NCBI GenBank assembly: GCA_008921705.1
Contig: VFFE01007257.1
Location: forward strand, 2,509,903-2,573,902
Reading direction: 5' to 3'
DNA: 64,000 nt
From: Burhinus oedicnemus
Taxonomy: Eukaryota > Chordata > Aves > Charadriiformes > Burhinidae
The translations under genes were made by a program, and so were the position numbers. Position 1 is the first letter of the stretch, and each line of letters opens with the position of its first letter. The notes below the pieces were generated by a model. The model did not search any database. It worked only from the letters and a program-made list of their open reading frames with translations, and was not told where the DNA came from. Shown here one piece after another: positions 1-11,334 of the stretch.

Positions 1-3000
1 TCCACTGGGTTGGTCAAAGTGAAATGTTCTAAATAAAAAGAGACAGAGAAATAAAAAACTAATAATACCAGATCAATGAACAGTAGTAGTCTAAATGGCT
101 TGACACTAGTCACTATTGATGTGTGGGATATAGTAAGTCAAGAATATTAAATGTCATACTGCCCAGCAATGACCAGCACTAGTCTGGTCATAACAATAAA
201 ATACCAGAATAAATCCAGGCCAGTTGGGGTTTGAAACAAAAGAAAGTAGGCATTTGTTTCACTTGCTTGGCAGTAGATTATTGAAATGCCTTACACTGTC
301 ATTGTTAGACAGAGGACTTACATCTGTAGCTGATGCAGCAGAAGAACAAGGAAACAGGGACTATGGTGGGGCCTTGTATATCCTTGCAGAAAGATGAATT
401 TTGGACTTGCTACAAAGCCAGCCTCAAAGAAAGGGTGATCACCTACAGCTCCTGGGAGTACACTGAGGGAGTATAAAGAAAAGGGACAGACCATGTCCAT
501 TAACTCCAATTAATGTAATAAACCTCCCCTGAATTTTGTTCAATTTTAAGTCAAGTGTGTATTATTTTCCCTTACCAGTTTTTCCTTCAAGCCATTAGAA
601 GGAGTCTGTATCTTTCTTTCCCCACAAATGGAGATTCTACACAAATGTGGTCCCACAGCAGGAAACTATACAATATAGTATAAAAGAACCTTTTATCAAA
701 CTTAAAAGGATTAATGCATTTCTTTCAGCAAAAGCTCTGCATGTCTCCCAACTCAAGCAGTTTATAAAAGGACAAGGATTTTTGTTTAAAATGCATGTAA
801 AGCCCAATTATCCAACATGAAATCTCAAGCTGTTTGTTTGGGATCAAAATTGAACGAGGGAGAAGTAGCCTTCTCAGTAACGTGTGCTGGAATGTCGGTG
901 CATGTTTTTTGTGGACAAGGAAGACACCAGGAAAAGAGAACGATTTCAGTGTTTAACATCTCAAGCTAGCACTGTTTTCAGCTTTTGGGTCAGGGTAGCT
1001 TAACTGCAACAACACACCATGTCCAACAGAGCCTGTCATGATTTCAATTTTCATAATGAAAGATGTGAACAGTTCTTTTTAGAAAATCTTCTACCAGACA
1101 TTTTTTGCTGTGCTTTTTAGAGCAGTAAAATGAAAATTAGTATTGATTTCTTGTCATTGTTATGGAACCGCAACCCACAAAAGCATCAGGTACTACAATG
1201 GTGGACATGGCAGAGCTGAATGGCTAGACATTCAAGCTCTAACAAATCCTGTTATGATGGTTTTAGAAGTTACTTCCGCAGCTGCCCTCTCCGCTCCTCT
1301 GCCAGTTTACCACTCCCACAACAGAAGGAAATGTATGCCCAGCCTTCAGCCATTATAATGCAGAGCCTGACATCTTAGCATAAATCCACCTTTACAGCTG
1401 TACAAATGAAGTGTCTGACTCAGGAGCTTTGGTGATGGTTTAACACTAGTGTTTACTTCACCCTTCCATACTGAAGGTGCCCCCGATAGCAGAAGCAAAT
1501 ATATACTTTCTCCTCAGAAAGTAGACCCAGATCATTATGCTATCTTAAACTGCCAGTGAAGGTAATATTCTGAATAACACATTGACGTTTTTTTAACTTG
1601 GCTCTTAATAAAATTGAGGATTATATCACAATTACATTAGAGAATTATATGGATAAAGAACTGTAACCAGAGAGTTAAAATCTTGCATTGACATTGAATC
1701 TAAAATTAAAAACAAACAAGAAAAATTGTAGCCTGAACAGACTCCGACATAATTTGGAATTTCAATGCATTACTTTGCTGTTAATCAAAGTCTCCTTTCT
1801 TTTAACCTTAACTGTTTGAATATCTCTCCTGGCTGAATGTCAATATGAGGCAACAGTGAAGGTCAATGAGAGCGTCTTGCCGATCACACCGTGTCCTTTA
1901 TCAACATGTTGTACTTGTTGGGAGTAAGGCAAATGAAACACAAAGCGACATCAGCAGAACTTACATTCTTGAAATCGCAAGGGTTTTTTTATATATTTCC
2001 ATTAAATGCGGAGCTTGTTGACAGAATCCATGAACTAGAGACCCCTTGGTAAGTGCAGTGGGGAGGTGGAGAGCTGTGAAATGCCGTTATGTGTAACTGA
2101 GCTGGATAACTGTGACACAGGTAAAAGCAAACACATTGTCTTTGGGATGGAATAAAGTGTATTTGCCCTCAAGAGGTATTTTATTGATAAAGGGACAATA
2201 ATGTTGATATTTGGAAATTAAATGTCAAATAAACAGGGACACAGAAGCATTTGTTGCCAATATTACCGGGGCCGAGTATTGCATTTCCACTGATGTCTAG
2301 AAGAACTGATGATGCTCAGCAGTTGCGAATATCAGCCTCCCTTCTGAATCCCAGCCACGATGCTGGTTACAAGGAAGAGACCAAGAGGTGGCTCAGCTGT
2401 TCCTTCCCTGGTTTTGCCACGGTATGCGAGGATAACAGGTGCTGACAGTACTTGATGTTAAACTGCTGTAGTATCTCAAATACTCCACCAGTAGGTTTTT
2501 CTGTTTTTCAAAGAAAGCAATCCTCACCCCAGGGAATTTGAAAGGATACAGAAAAACCTGCATGAAAGAATGCCTTACAACACTATGGGGGAAATCTAGG
2601 GTTAGTACATAAAGATGAAAAATGTACACAGTTTGTGCATATCCTGATACAAATATATTTCAAACTGCTCTCTTCTGTCACCACCGAAGTATCTTGTTAG
2701 TCAATCAGTAATCCTCTTGTTCTATTACCTGTCTGCACATTATTTGAATAACACCTCAGTTATTATCATTATTCATTAGCGCCAAATCCTCTACAGCCTG
2801 GTGTTCCTCATCATGCGCTTTTCCTCTCAACGTTCAGTCAGGCGATCTCATCACTCACCACTGAAATGTTTTGTGAGCTAGGAGACTGCTGATTCCAGAG
2901 ATGAGGACTGAGGAGGGTTAGCCAAGGAAAGGATCTTACGCAGATCCTGTATTACATGGCTTGGTCTCTTTGGTGCAATGTGACAAGGAGACTCACAAGT

Positions 3001-6000
3001 AAGCATTTTTATCTTTTTTTTTCACATTTACCAAACTGGAGAGTTGTACCATAATGTTTATGTAAAAAATGAATTTATCTGTTAATCGAGCATGTTTCAC
3101 GGTTTTAATGGTGTCCCTTAGTCATCACTGTTTAAAATGTACTTATAACTACATTAAACGTACCAGGAAAATATGGGGAGCTCATATGCTTAAGAGAGTG
3201 ATGACTGTACTACATCAAAGTGAGCTGAAGATATTCAATATTGTTCTGAAAGGCATTCAGCATTACTGAGCCTGAAACCAATTTTGGCTCTTCTTCTGCT
3301 AGGATTTCAGAAGTGGTTAAAGGGAGTCACTCTCCACCTCTCTGTGCCTTTTAAAAACCCTGTATTTCACAAGTAACAGCACCATAAAATCAATTAAAAA
3401 ACCCCACTAGACAGTCCGGCAGAATGAGACAGAACTGTGAGGTATTTGTTTGTCAGTGGTTTACACATTTATCTTAAAAGTCTTTCTAGATCTATAGTGA
3501 ACATGTTGACTCATCTTTCAATGTCTAGATATGCTTTCATTGTTAATTTTGCCATCTGTCATGACCATAAAAGGAAAAAGTAGACACTAATAGTTGTGAA
3601 AAGATTTAATTACGGTACCTGGATTTGCTGCATGTGTAAACTATAAAAAATAGGAACAAGCACACTCAAGTTTGAAAACCTTATCTGCAGAGAAGGCTTT
3701 TATGCAGTGAGATCCCATTATAATTAAACCAAACTCCTTTGGTTCTGCACAGTCTGCATTCATGGCCTCTTGGAAGAAGCATTTAGTCAATTAACTATTT
3801 TATTAACCAATTGATTTTTCCTGTTAGTCCTTAACCTCTTTGTACCTGTTAGGAATGGTTATGAAAGCTGAATAAATTGGTTTCTTTCATCTCTAAAAGG
3901 CAACAATAAATAATAAAACAGGTTGAACAAGGTTTCAGTAGGGAACCCAAAAACGAATAAAAATACCTGCCGTGTATCATATAATATAAAATACTAACTG
4001 CTAGGAGCAGCACAGTATTTCAATAAATCACATTGTCACACTGACCTTTATTGATATACTGTTTCTCAACTTAAAGGATTGGCCCTGCTGCTTTAGGAGA
4101 TCTTTTGTTGTGAAGGGCCTGCAGATTCATCACGTAACAAAAAGATTATTTGCCCACCACAGGGCTATCTAAGTCTACATGCTAAGCAGAAGCAAAAAAC
4201 CCAAAATATTTTAGGGACAGTTTAAATTTAGAGATTTATTTAGCATCATAGGAGGACAAACATGCATTCCTGAAATAAGTATAAAATGTGATTTATATTA
4301 TCACTTAGTACAAAGTAAAACAAAAAAAAAGGAGAATAATGAAAGAAAAGCTCTTTCATTTCTAGCAGATAATAGACTGGTTGATTTTATGGAATGTTAC
4401 ACTGTGTTGCAACTATGCAATGACAGTCCAGTATTATAAAATTAAATTCACCACACTGGCTGAAACTCAGCAGAGTTATTGGTTCCTTTGTACCACTGGC
4501 TGAAATGAAAGACTAGGGAGGTGTGCAAAGGACACATTTTTGCAGGAACAGAAAAAAAATCTCACAATTAAAAAAAACCAAACTCTCTAAAGAACTATTC
4601 CCTGCTTCAGCAAAAATGGCTGAAACAATCTGATCCAAATCCAGAACATAACTGGACTTGTAGTGCTTATCTAAAGAAAAATCCAACCTATAGTCTAGAG
4701 ATTCTGCCAATATATAGTCAAGAGCTGTAGAATATTTTCAGCCTATATACAAGACTTTTGTACAAATTAGGGAAAAGCTTATGAAAGCCAATGTTCTTCA
4801 TGAGGTTCCTACTGCCTTAAATGATAAGGATCTCCTGGGAACTTTTGTTCCTGTTAATTTTAAGGTTGACTCATGCTGGTTTGAATAAAATTCTGACTCC
4901 AGATACAGCTGTCCAATAAGGAGGGAAGCTGTATTGTTTTCTAAAACAAATAAACAAAAAAAAATTATTTGGGGGTCTCTTCCTCTTACTGAAGCAGTAC
5001 CTATTAATCTCTCTGTTTTAATGTGGCTCTGTAATGAGAAAGGTGGTGAATGCTGAAGAAGAATATCTTTAAAGAATAGCTCATCGAGTGCTCAGTAATT
5101 TATTTCCTGGGCAAAGATCTGTGAAGATCGGTGGGGAACCTTGAGCTGTGGTTCCTTGAGCTGGGACTCCTTTTCTGTCTGTGTTTCTGGAGGTCTTACA
5201 CGGAACAGTTATATGGTAGAGAGTGGTGGTTGCTTCTGTATCAGATGCTAGCATAATATTCACCACTTCTTGCTATAAAATCTCCATTTACAAATAAATC
5301 CATGAATGGCTCTTCAAATAGCCAACTTTGGAGAGCCACTATAATGATGCTTTTTTCCCCTTTTCTTCCTCTAAATCAAAAGTTTTGCTAAATTCCATAC
5401 AGAAGTATCCATGGCTGGGCTAACCTTCAGGTGATGATTGGCTGTATTATCTGTCATTTCTTGTTCCTCTGACAGTTTATATTCTGCAATGCCTCTGCGC
5501 TGCTAGCTATTGGCACACATGTGTCCTCCCACTTCCCCTTTTTCAGTCTCTTTTGATGTTCCACTAGCCCAGCCACCTTCTACTCCATCTTTCCCTACTC
5601 TGTTCATCTCCACCTGTTTCTCTAGCAAATATTCTACCACTTGCTGCTTTCCTTGCACCTCTCCACCTGAGCCTCCCTATTCCAGTTGTTCATCCGATAT
5701 AACTGCCAAAGCACTTCATTCACTGCCCAACTGAGACCATTGCTAATCACCCCCACCTTCTTTCCTGTTTCCAATCTCCTCTTCACCAACCATAAATTTC
5801 ACAAAGGAGTCTGGATGATGGGGGCAGAGACAGCAAGTGTTGCATTTAAATACAAAATTAAAATGCCACCATATGGCACAATCAGATCAGAATGAAGCAA
5901 AATGTGCCAGGGTAATGCCTTTGCTTTCCCAGAATATGCCACCAATGATGCAGACATGCCAGTCCTTTGTTGGCAAAGTTTGCATTGGGTGGTAACACAC

Positions 6001-7489
6001 AGAAGAGCTGAAGGCAGTAGATTTGTTGACATTTTTGGATATACCTGTCATGCACCCTGCCTTCCTGGCCCCAGAACTCTACAGGAGAAACAGGGCATAA
6101 TAAAGTTGATTGATTTGTGTTTGTCACTCATCCAAGTGGCTTTCATTTCAGTGTCCCTCAATCTTGCTTTTTCATTTTCATTTGGAGCCACTGAAATCTC
6201 ACCTTCCACTGAATCCAAGCTGTTGGACTTGTCATCTGGTTCAAAATGTCTGCACAGCATGAACAAAATTTACTGTCCTCTGTGCAAACTGTTTTGGTGG
6301 TTCTAATAGAAAACACAGCAATCCCTCTTTTATGCTCTGCTAGGAAACAATCTACCTTTTTTTTATTTTTTTTTCCATGAGGAGAAAAGTTTTTGATAGA
6401 ATTTTTGCTACTTTTATATAAACCAGAAAATCCTCAAAAACCAGCATGCAGCCAACAGTACTTATAGTGAATTTGAATCATTGGATGTCCTTACTATAGT
6501 TTCCCCTCCAAGATTTAAAATCTTGGTTAAAGCAAAACTTTAGCCTTTTAAATTACCAAGGCTAAAATGTCGCAAAGCAATTATATTATATGACTCACGA
6601 AGCACTGTGCTCAGTTGAAGTGTTAATGTCATCAGCACTGATTTGTTTTTGTCTTTTCTCATTCTGCAGTTCATTGTCCATTGAAATGTATCGCTAGTGT
6701 ATCATCTCGTGTCTCTTAATCTGCAAAACAGTTGCATTCCTTAAAAAACTTTTCAACTGTAACATGTTTTTCAGAAATTTTAAGGTCCCTGAGTTTTAAA
6801 CAAGGAAACAGATTTCTTCTCCCCCTCGCCTCCCCCCCCTTTTTTTTTTGGTTACAACTTTTTATATAAACTATGTGGCTTGCTGCTGTCAGCTAGAAAG
6901 GCCCCAGTGGGAGACCCAAGGTCACTAGTAGCTGGAGAGAGACACTGCACAAGTACTTAGGATGAAAGAATATCCCACCGGGGTTTTGGACTTACAGTTT
7001 CTTGGCTCTTGTGACTTGAAATAAATGTATCATCACTGTCTGGAGCCACCAGCCATATTCTCTTACTCATGAAGCTAACATTAGTCAGACTTAAGCAGGT
7101 GAAGAGGATAAAAACCCTTATCATTTATTTTATATATAATGATACTTTGACTTCTTTCTGCTAGGGACAGGATGAAAATTTTTACTGGCTTCTACAGAGC
7201 CTGGAATTTCACACAAGTATTTTAGGAAAGCTCTTCTCTCAACAATTTGTTGTAGAGATTTCAGGATATGCAAAGTGCTATGCAAAGGGATGATGACTTA
7301 GCAAAAACCCCAAATTCTCATACATGCTTAACTAGTTTTGTTCAGAATGTGGTTTACTTATTATAATCCTTCAAGAAGAATTTGGTGTCCTTCTGGGATT
7401 TCCCCCCTCATAATTACAGAAGAGAGAGACTGAAGTGAAGAGATCTTCTGTTTGGAGCCTTTAGGCTAAAGTCTAGGTTACCTTTTAGG
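1..7489. other. Unique AT-rich non-coding DNA
   Basis: I see no gene, RNA gene or recognisable transposon in this stretch. Open frames are short (up to 134 codons, 5902-6306), overlap on both strands and show no family resemblance. Positions about 5490-5780 are rich in C and T but not periodic. Around 6820-6849 there is a C-run followed by a T-run. A 9-bp inverted repeat with a 1-nt centre lies at 6508-6526 (CCAAGATTT/AAATCTTGG). The stretch could be intron or intergenic. Confidence 0.6.
6820..6849. repeat. C-rich tract followed by T10
   Basis: A pyrimidine-only block with a run of eight C (6832-6839) directly followed by ten T. It is low-complexity sequence with no sign of function. Confidence 0.8.
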
Positions 7490-7585
7490 TTTTGGTACTG
7501 ATTTCCCTTGTGATCTTCTGCACGTTGATAAAATCTTTCAGTCCCTATCCTTACAAATGGGATTAAAACATGTCTATGCTTTATT
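7490..7585 (+). repeat. Possible MIR-type SINE relic
   Basis: The order GTGATCTT...TTTCAGTCCC...ACAAATGGGATTAAAA follows the central part of MIR-type SINEs (from memory, GTGACCTTGGG... CTCAGTTTCC... AAAATGGGGATAATA). It is heavily decayed, with no detectable ends and no target duplication. The match is from memory only; a RepeatMasker run would decide it. Confidence 0.35.
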
Positions 7586-9744
7586 TGGATATTACAAAAA
7601 ACCCCATCATTGGTGAGTGGTTACTGTGTTAGCTTATAGAAAAAGTCACAACAAGAATACAAACACAGCAGTGAAAAGAAATATCCTGATGCTTGTCACA
7701 TGGGACACCGCAGCCATCTGGGAACTGACCACAAAACTTCATTCTTTCAGACTAGTTTAATGAACTGTCTAGTCAGCTCAGTCTCCTATGGTTGGGAAGA
7801 AATAAACAAAAACTCTTCACAAAAATGTCCAAATAGAGTAAGCCATGCAGAAAACTAAAACCCGTCTATGACCTCCTATACTGCCCATCTGTAAACCAAG
7901 CTTGGCTCATACACTTTAAAATCTAAAGATACAGAGAAAGAAAGGAAGAGGGACTGTATATAACCTGCTTAATTCTCTCACTTACAAAATGAAAATGTCC
8001 TCTATACCTTGCTTTAACCTTTTATCTTTAACAGAAATTCAACAGGGACTACACTCAATTAAGTTTGACTTTAGCTATTATTAATGGTACCTTGGAGAAA
8101 ATTATTTACCAAGTAACCAAAAAATAACTGAATTTTGGTTCTCCAAAGTAATAAAGTAGAAACCTATCACTGAGATATACTACTGAAACAAGACTGGGCA
8201 GAAGGCCTAATGTTCTGTTGGGCTGACAGGTCTGTACCGTATGATCGATCCAACTGGACATGAGCTATCACAAGCCACAGTCATCCAGCACAATATGAAT
8301 ATGAAGCTTTTTGTATTGCCCAAATGGGGGCCCTCAGAAGCTAGCTGTCAAAGTAGAAAACTGCAAAAGGTTTCTCAACACCAATACTTAGTATTTAGGA
8401 ATCAACAGTCTTGCAAGAAATTCATTTCTGTTCACTCACTGGATCTGGAAGGAAGAATAAGTCAAGAATTTCTATCTGTCCTTTGGGTCCTGATGAAAAG
8501 CATACTTTCTCAGCAAAACCCTCAAAACTCTATCTGCTTCAAACAGAAATCTCGGATTGTCTGAAACATCAAGGCAGCAGTCAAAATGAGATCCCTTAGA
8601 GAGACAATGCACGAGGTCAGAATACTGCAGCTTCAGAATTTTCACAGTGGAAATAAACAGAGTATCAAGCTACGTACTACACCAAACTGGCAGAATTAAG
8701 GGCTACATTATGTCCTTGGCCTTCAGACTCATTCACAATTCATCTTAACTGAAGTTGCTTGCATACAGATGGAGGAGAAGATAGAGATAAGTGCGTTGAG
8801 GGTCTGAAAGAAATGACAAAAGGCAGGAATTAGTCTCTTACTAGATCACCTTTGATCTTCCCTCTGTTTCAAGCATCAGCAACACACAATTCACTGTTTA
8901 GATCATTACAGAAAGATCACTGGGAAGAAGAGAAGATTAAAATGAAGTACTGCAACATAAACATGCTCCTTACTGTTACAAACTCCACTCTGCTTGTATG
9001 CTGGGAATGCCCCAGGAGAGATGCAGACCCAGTAGAGCAGCAGCAAAAAGGACACTGCCCACTCTCTCAAGAGTAACTCTTTCTGTCAAGTGCTCTCTTG
9101 ACTGAAGAGCATGGCTGTCATAATAAATAAATAGAAAAGCAGTTTACAGTCTGAGATACTCTGACCTCAGACCACAGACTGCAAGATCAGACATAGGCTG
9201 GAGGTCCTGTCATGCTTGTGCATTGTGGAGAAGAATGAGCCACTCTTCATTTGGAGGGTGGCACAGCCGGTGTGTACTGGATATGGGCCTTTGCCATTTC
9301 CATGCTAAGAAATATTACTCAGATGTAGGATGTGTAACAGCAAGTCAGACCGCACATACCTTTTAACATGTGTTATCTGAATATACCCACAAATAGATAC
9401 AACCAAGTGAATGTTATCTGTTGCTAACATGTAGTCCCAGCTTGCCCACAGGGTAGACCCTAGTAGGACACGTTACTCATCTCTAGGATGTAACAATGAG
9501 AGGTGATGATATCTGCCTATGAGTACATCACTTGCTAAAATTGATCCTCATAGCAAAAAACCTAAACTTTAGGAAAGATTTTTCTATAAACTATGGATAC
9601 GTACTGAACATTGTTTAAGTGTAACATGGGACCTTCCAAGGCTGAGTGACAAAAATTGTAACTGATCACTCCATGTGAAGTGCCAAAAACGCTTATGTTT
9701 GATAGATCAAAATTTTAGTTCAAACACAGCTACTGCAATCCATA
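7586..9744. other. Unique non-coding DNA
   Basis: Nothing recognisable. The longest open frame is 107 codons (8241-8564, +) with no family resemblance. Confidence 0.6.
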
Positions 9745-9925
9745 AAATCATAGAAGGGTAGAGGTTGGAAGGGACCTCTAGCAATTGCTTAGTCCAACCA
9801 CCCTACTCAGAGCAGTATCAAGAAAACCAATTGCTCAGGACCGTGTCCACTTGCATTTTTAATATCTCCAAGGATGGAGATTCCACAGCCTCTCTGGGCA
9901 ACCTGTTCCAGTGCTAAATAACAAT
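9745..9925 (-). mobile_element. CR1 LINE fragment, 3' end
   Basis: Begins with the complement of the CR1 3' terminus (AATCATAGAAGGGTAGAGG followed by TTGGAAGGGACCTCT) and runs into the conserved tract ending GCAACCTGTTCCAGTGCT. Only the last ~180 bp of the element remain. The 5' truncation at about 9920-9925 is typical of incomplete target-primed reverse transcription. Several substitutions and the loss of most of the terminal octamer repeat suggest an old insertion. Confidence 0.9.
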
Positions 9926-10269
9926 TTAACCATAGTCTACAAAGTTCAGAGCAACTACCCTCCTCACTTCATTTTCTGTCCCTACATTAGATTTCATGTT
10001 CTGCCAGATCCTCACTTGGGTCCTGTGCATTCAGCTTCTGTTCCTAGAAGTCAAGGAACTGTTTTCCAGTGTTTTCCCTTTGTTTACAAGACAACACGCC
10101 TTTGGCAAACACTGGTCAGACCAATACATAGAGGCAACATATTGTATCCTTCAATTCACATCCAGACCTTAAAATACAAATGTCTGAAGAATATGCTTTG
10201 AAATAAAGTGCTGGGAGACCACGCTGAATGTATTTCAGTTAAAAATACATACGTACATACACATAAGAC
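9926..10269. other. Unique spacer between two CR1 copies
   Basis: Contains no recognisable element apart from a short TACATACGTACATACA-like tract near 10246-10262. It separates two CR1 copies whose 5' ends face each other. Confidence 0.6.
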
Positions 10270-11233
10270 ATCAAGTTGTGTGGAGCGGTCGACCCACTGG
10301 AGAGAAGGGATGCCATCCAGAGGGACCCGGGCAGGCTTGAGAGGTGGGCCTGTGCAAAACTCATGTTCAACGAGGCCAAATGTAAGGTCCTGCACATGGG
10401 TCATGGCAATCCCAAGCACAAATACAGACTGGGCAGAGAATGGATTGAGAGCAGCCCTGCCAAGAAGGACTTGGGGGTACTGGTGGATGAGAAGCTCAAC
10501 ATGAGCCGGCAACATGCACTCGCAGCCCAGAAAGCCAACATGGGCTACATGAAAAGAAGCGTGGCCAGCAGGGCGAGGGAGGTGATTCTGCCCCTCTACG
10601 CTGCTCTTTTGAGATGCCACCTGGAGTACTGTGTTCAGCTCTGGAGCCCCCAACATAAGAAGGACATGGACCTGTTGGAGCAGGTCCAGAGGAGGACCAT
10701 GAAGATGATCAGAGCGTTAGAAAACCTCTCCTACGAAGACAGGCTGAGAGAGTTGGGGTTGTTCAGCCTGGAGAAGACAATCACAGAATCATAGAATAGT
10801 TTAGGTTGGAAGGGACCTTAAAGATCACTTAGTTCCAACCCCCCTGCCATGGGCAAAGACACCTCCTAGGACCTGGGTGTTCAAAGCCCCATCCAACCTG
10901 GCCTTGAACGCTTCCAGGGATGGGCCCTTTCAGCACTTAAAGAGGGTCTACAGGAAAGATGCGGAGGGACTCTTCATCAGGGATTGTAGCAACAGGACGA
11001 AGGGTAACAGTTTTAAACTGAAAGAGCAGAGATTTAGGTTAGATGACTAGGAAGAAATTCTTTACTGTGAGGGAGGTGAGGCACTGGCACAGGTTGCCTG
11101 GGGAAGTTGTGGAGGCCCCATCCCTGGAGGTGTTCAAGGCCAGGTCAGATGGGGCTCTGAGTAACCTGGTCTAGCGGAAGGTGTCCCTGCCCATGGCAGG
11201 GGGGCTTGAACTAGATGATCTTTAAGGTCCCTT
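10270..11233 (+). mobile_element. CR1 LINE, 3' part of ORF2 plus 3' UTR, interrupted
   Basis: The left part (to 10779) reads in one frame as the CR1 ORF2 region after the reverse transcriptase catalytic motif: AVDPLERRDAIQRD, then [42 protein letters not shown] and LSYEDRLRELGLFSLEK. Small in-frame losses are visible, such as a codon missing in AKLM-FNEAK and two codons missing around KANMGYMKRS. The reading frame is then broken by a nested minus-strand CR1 piece (10780-10923). The element resumes at about 10924 with GCCCTTTCAGCACTTAAAG and continues through the 3' UTR (GACTCTTCATCAGGGA, TTCTTTACTGTGAGGG) to the GATGATCTTTAAGGTCCC terminus, where a second 3' end is attached. The endonuclease and the catalytic RT core are absent, so this is a dead copy. 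Confidence 0.93.
10780..10923 (-). mobile_element. Nested CR1 3' fragment inserted in reverse
   Basis: Opens with AATCACAGAATCATAGAAT and TTTAGGTTGGAAGGGACCTT, the complement of a CR1 3' end, and stops after CTTCCAGGGATGG. It sits inside the forward CR1 between its GGAGAAGA and CCTTTCAGCAC segments. A few tens of host-element bases, recalled from the CR1 consensus, are missing at the junction. No clear duplication flanks it. Confidence 0.88.
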
Positions 11234-11334
11234 GGTTAGGGACATGGGTTAGTGGTGGACTAGGCAGTGCTAGGTTAATGGTTGGACTTGATGATCTTAA
11301 AGGTCCCTTCCAACCGAGACGATTCTATGATTAT
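11234..11334 (+). mobile_element. Second CR1 3' end fused in tandem
   Basis: Directly after AAGGTCCCTT of the preceding CR1 comes TTAGGGACATGGGTTAGTGG, then GGTTGGACTTGATGATCTTA and AAGGTCCCTTCCAACC, ending in GATTCTATGATT. This is a complete ~100-bp 3' end of another CR1 subfamily; a related 3' end occurs at 54970-55072 in this window. It therefore marks either a second insertion or a template-switch chimera. Confidence 0.85.

Noticed and set aside
5490..5780. Pyrimidine-rich block as a microsatellite or splice-rich region
   Set aside because: No periodicity and no exon-like frame next to it; simple compositional skew.
5799..6310. Overlapping open frames on both strands (up to 134 codons)
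   Set aside because: The frames overlap in several phases with no codon bias and no recognisable domain; more likely low stop density than a gene.
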